A stretch of 45,671 nucleotides of DNA from Myxococcales bacterium. Its GTDB lineage: Bacteria; Myxococcota_A; Polyangia; Polyangiales; Polyangiaceae. Below, piece after piece: positions 44,421 to 45,671 of the stretch. A program made the position numbers and the translations under genes. The first letter of the stretch is position 1. Each line of letters starts with the position of its first letter. The stretch is taken from positions 1 through 45,671 of the forward strand of contig CANJCO010000038.1 of assembly GCA_947473045.1 (NCBI GenBank). The letters are read 5' to 3'. The notes beneath the pieces are model-generated. The model searched no databases and was not told where the DNA came from. It was given only the letters and a program-made list of their open reading frames with translations.

Positions 44421-44834
44421 ATGAACTATCCCGGCCAAGGGCCCGGTCCCCACACGCAGCCCTACGCGCCCGCGGGCGGTGCTTCATTTCAGCTCGATCC
44501 GCAGACACACGGGGCGATCGACGTGCAGCTCGGGTTCACGGGCTTGCAGTGGGTTCTCTATCTGGTCACACCGAAGCTGGCGATCAACGGATACCCCGCG
44601 CGAAAGCCGTGGGGCACGCATCGGGTGCCGATGCCCGCGGGACAACACCACGTCGCCGTGAGCTTTCCATACATGTTTTCGAGCGACTGCGGAGCCGCGC
44701 AGCTCGCCGTGCCGGTGTACGCCGGCCACGCCACGCGCGTGATTTATCAGGCGCCGTTCATGATGTGGTCCGCGGGATCGCTGCGTGTGCTCGGGTACGT
44801 TCCCATGGGAACTCCACAGTTGCTCACGCGATAA
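44421..44834 (+). CDS. Small beta-rich protein of unknown function
   Basis: A 137-residue protein starting at ATG 44421. After a Gly/Pro-rich N-terminus (MNYPGQGPGPHTQPYAPAGG) it has a beta-rich domain: LAINGYPARKPWGTHRVPMP, AGQHHVAVSFPYM, CGAAQLAVPVYAGHATRVIY, APFMMWSAGSLRVLG. The pattern INGYP, WG, PAG-x-H-x-V, a Gly-Ala turn, then YQAPF recalls a domain common in uncharacterised actinobacterial proteins (from memory, unchecked). No signal peptide or membrane helix. It is convergent with the TM2 gene, whose product has a similar Gly/Pro/Tyr-rich N-terminus. Confidence 0.6.
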   Translation: MNYPGQGPGPHTQPYAPAGGASFQLDPQTHGAIDVQLGFTGLQWVLYLVTPKLAINGYPARKPWGTHRVPMPAGQHHVAVSFPYMFSSDCGAAQLAVPVYAGHATRVIYQAPFMMWSAGSLRVLGYVPMGTPQLLTR

Positions 44835-44891
44835 GTGCGCGGCAGACGGCCGACGCGCCCCCCGCGCGCCGCCGACCGCACGAGCCGCACT

Positions 44892-45443
44892 TCAGTCGCG
44901 CAGCGGGCGCCCCTGCGCGTCGGTCACTTTGCCCGTGAGCATCATGATGCCGTCGATGAGCGGCCAGACTGCCCCGAGGCCGCAGGTCAGCCAGACCGCG
45001 GCGATCTGGGCGATCGCGAGGCCGGTGTGGCCCGTGTAGAAGCGGCCCACGCCGAAGCTCCCAAGGAAAATCTGGAGCAATCCGGCCGTCATCTTCTGCT
45101 TGTCGGAATAGGGCAGACCGGTGGTCGGCTCGATGCCGAAGGGGGCCGCCTGATTCATCATGCCCGCGCCGGGAGCCATGCCCATGGGAGGGGCGAAGCC
45201 GCCGGGAGGAGCGCCGAAGCCCCCGGGAGGCGGGCCATAACCGCCGGGAGGCGCACCGCCGCCGGGAGGGGGACCATAACCGCCGGGGGGCACGCCGCCA
45301 CCGGGAGGGGGACCATAACCGCCGGGGGGCGCGCCGCCGCCGGGAGGGGGACCATAACCGCCGGGAGGCACGCCGCCACCGGGAGGGGGACCGTAGCCGC
45401 CGGGGGGGGCGCCACCGCCGGGAGGGGGAGGATAACCTTGCAT
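44892..45443 (-). CDS. TM2-domain membrane protein with Gly/Pro/Tyr-rich repeats
   Basis: A 183-residue protein. ATG at 45443 has AGGAG about eight bases upstream; the open frame reaches 45521, but that extension runs into the hairpin region. Residues 1-86 are Gly/Pro/Tyr-rich, with five 13-residue repeats (PGGGAPPGGYGPP alternating with PGGGVPPGGYGPP, residues 8-72) and a degenerate sixth. Residues 105-183 are a TM2 domain: SDKQKMTAGLLQIFLGSFGV, GRFYTGHTGLAIAQ, VWPLIDGIMML, i.e. two membrane helices around a short loop. TM2 proteins are of unknown molecular function. The disordered N-terminus probably faces the cytoplasm and may bind partners. Confidence 0.85.
   Translation of the reverse strand: MQGYPPPPGGGAPPGGYGPPPGGGVPPGGYGPPPGGGAPPGGYGPPPGGGVPPGGYGPPPGGGAPPGGYGPPPGGFGAPPGGFAPPMGMAPGAGMMNQAAPFGIEPTTGLPYSDKQKMTAGLLQIFLGSFGVGRFYTGHTGLAIAQIAAVWLTCGLGAVWPLIDGIMMLTGKVTDAQGRPLRD
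45228..45422 (-). repeat. Five 39-base tandem repeats in the TM2 gene
   Basis: Each 39-base unit encodes PGGG-(A or V)-PPGGYGPP. Alanine and valine units alternate A-V-A-V-A, so the real duplicated unit is probably 78 bases. The units are nearly identical at the DNA level, indicating recent expansion or ongoing homogenisation. Confidence 0.85.
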
Positions 45444-45484
45444 GAATAGAGCTCCTTGAGTGAACGAAGCCGAACGTATTACGG

Positions 45485-45671
45485 TCCCCGAAAAAGCGCT
45501 AGCAGGGTGCTCGAACAACATCCTGCTAGCAGGGTGTTGAAAAACACCCTGATAGTAATTGGCGAAGCCAATTGCGTGGGGTGGGGACCCCGAAAAACCG
45601 CGTTTTTCGGGGCGGGGAGGTGCATACCTCCCCGAGATGAAAGGCTAGCAGGCCGTTCTTCAACGGCCTGC
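45485..45671. repeat. Cluster of six strong hairpins with GCTAGC-bounded units, running off the window
   Basis: Six inverted repeats lie in 174 bases. H1 45498-45530: 12 pairs, one G-T. H2 45531-45550: 8 perfect pairs, GAAA loop. H3 45557-45573: AATTGGC/GCCAATT, GAA loop. H4 45588-45612: CCCCGAAAAA/TTTTTCGGGG, 10-11 pairs. H5 45614-45633: GGGGAGGT/ACCTCCCC, GCAT loop. H6 45648-45671: GCAGGCCGTT/AACGGCCTGC, CTTC loop, ending exactly at the window edge. GCTAGCAGG recurs at 45498, 45525 and 45644, each opening a hairpin unit (H1, H2, H6). CCCCGAAAAA also occurs at 45486. The region is less GC-rich than its surroundings and I found no gene in it. It could be a REP/BIME-like repeat, the edge of a mobile element, or a structured RNA. 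Confidence 0.75.

Noticed and set aside
44852-44872. GC-rich inverted repeat between the convergent genes ending at 44834 and 44892.
   Set aside because: Eight pairs with a mismatch and no T-tract; such stems are expected by chance in this composition.
45498-45671. CRISPR array.
   Set aside because: Repeats are short palindromic hairpins with irregular spacing and no regular spacers; no cas genes seen.

Overview
This is a very GC-rich, densely packed bacterial chromosome segment, most likely from a Myxococcota (delta-proteobacterial, myxobacteria-like) genome. Evidence for this: a DUF2330 protein ending in a MYXO-CTERM-like tail (Gly-Cys, hydrophobic helix, Arg cluster); a giant Ser/Thr kinase with the HRDVSPQN catalytic loop common in myxobacterial kinases, fused to an AAA ATPase and TPRs; DUF4388, PilZ and J-domain fusions; a Bacillus-type cytochrome b succinate dehydrogenase; and frequent GTG/TTG starts and 1-4 base overlaps. 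No rRNA, tRNA, CRISPR array, integrase or transposase gene was seen.

Layout. 1-254: broken-off gene of unknown function. 435-4483: tightly coupled surface-sugar cluster (PhyH-type dioxygenase, methyltransferase, NeuD/PglD-type acyltransferase, WbqC protein, WecE-like sugar aminotransferase). 4559-6654: ureidoglycolate lyase-like protein, ProC, another methyltransferase. 6718-9851 (minus): citrate synthase, DEDDh exonuclease, DsbA-like thiol protein. 9964-12937: an unusual MinD/J-like/HTH fusion and a GT-C glycosyltransferase. 13044-15743: low-complexity lipoprotein, DUF2330 protein behind a probable sigma-54 promoter, RuvA. 15750-19813 (minus): polyphosphate kinase 1 and a second membrane glycosyltransferase. 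19901-23791: DHH phosphoesterase, a formyltransferase-like protein missing its catalytic Asn, a divergent PilZ protein, an MBL-fold hydrolase. 23778-31397: DUF4388-J-TPR protein divergent from the 1478-residue kinase, which is translationally coupled to a patatin. 31410-36125 (minus): TIGR03960/DUF2344 radical SAM protein and an LpoA-like lipoprotein. 36175-43957: sdhC and sdhAB, separated by about 4.2 kb of opposite-strand DNA with four overlapping genes that each carry two YbjQ-like domains, plus a small membrane protein. 43950-45443: chorismate mutase, a small unknown protein, and a TM2 protein with 13-residue repeats. 45485-45671: a cluster of six strong hairpins running off the window end.

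How it fits together. Citrate synthase and succinate dehydrogenase serve the TCA cycle; PPK makes polyphosphate; RuvA and the exonuclease act in DNA metabolism. The sugar cluster and the two GT-C enzymes point to a modified cell-surface glycan. The kinase-AAA-TPR/patatin pair beside the DUF4388-J-TPR protein looks like a signalling locus.

The most promising undescribed items are the eight-domain YbjQ array inside the sdh locus, the terminal hairpin array, and the MinD/J-like/HTH fusion. All assignments come from reading motifs; no database search was run.
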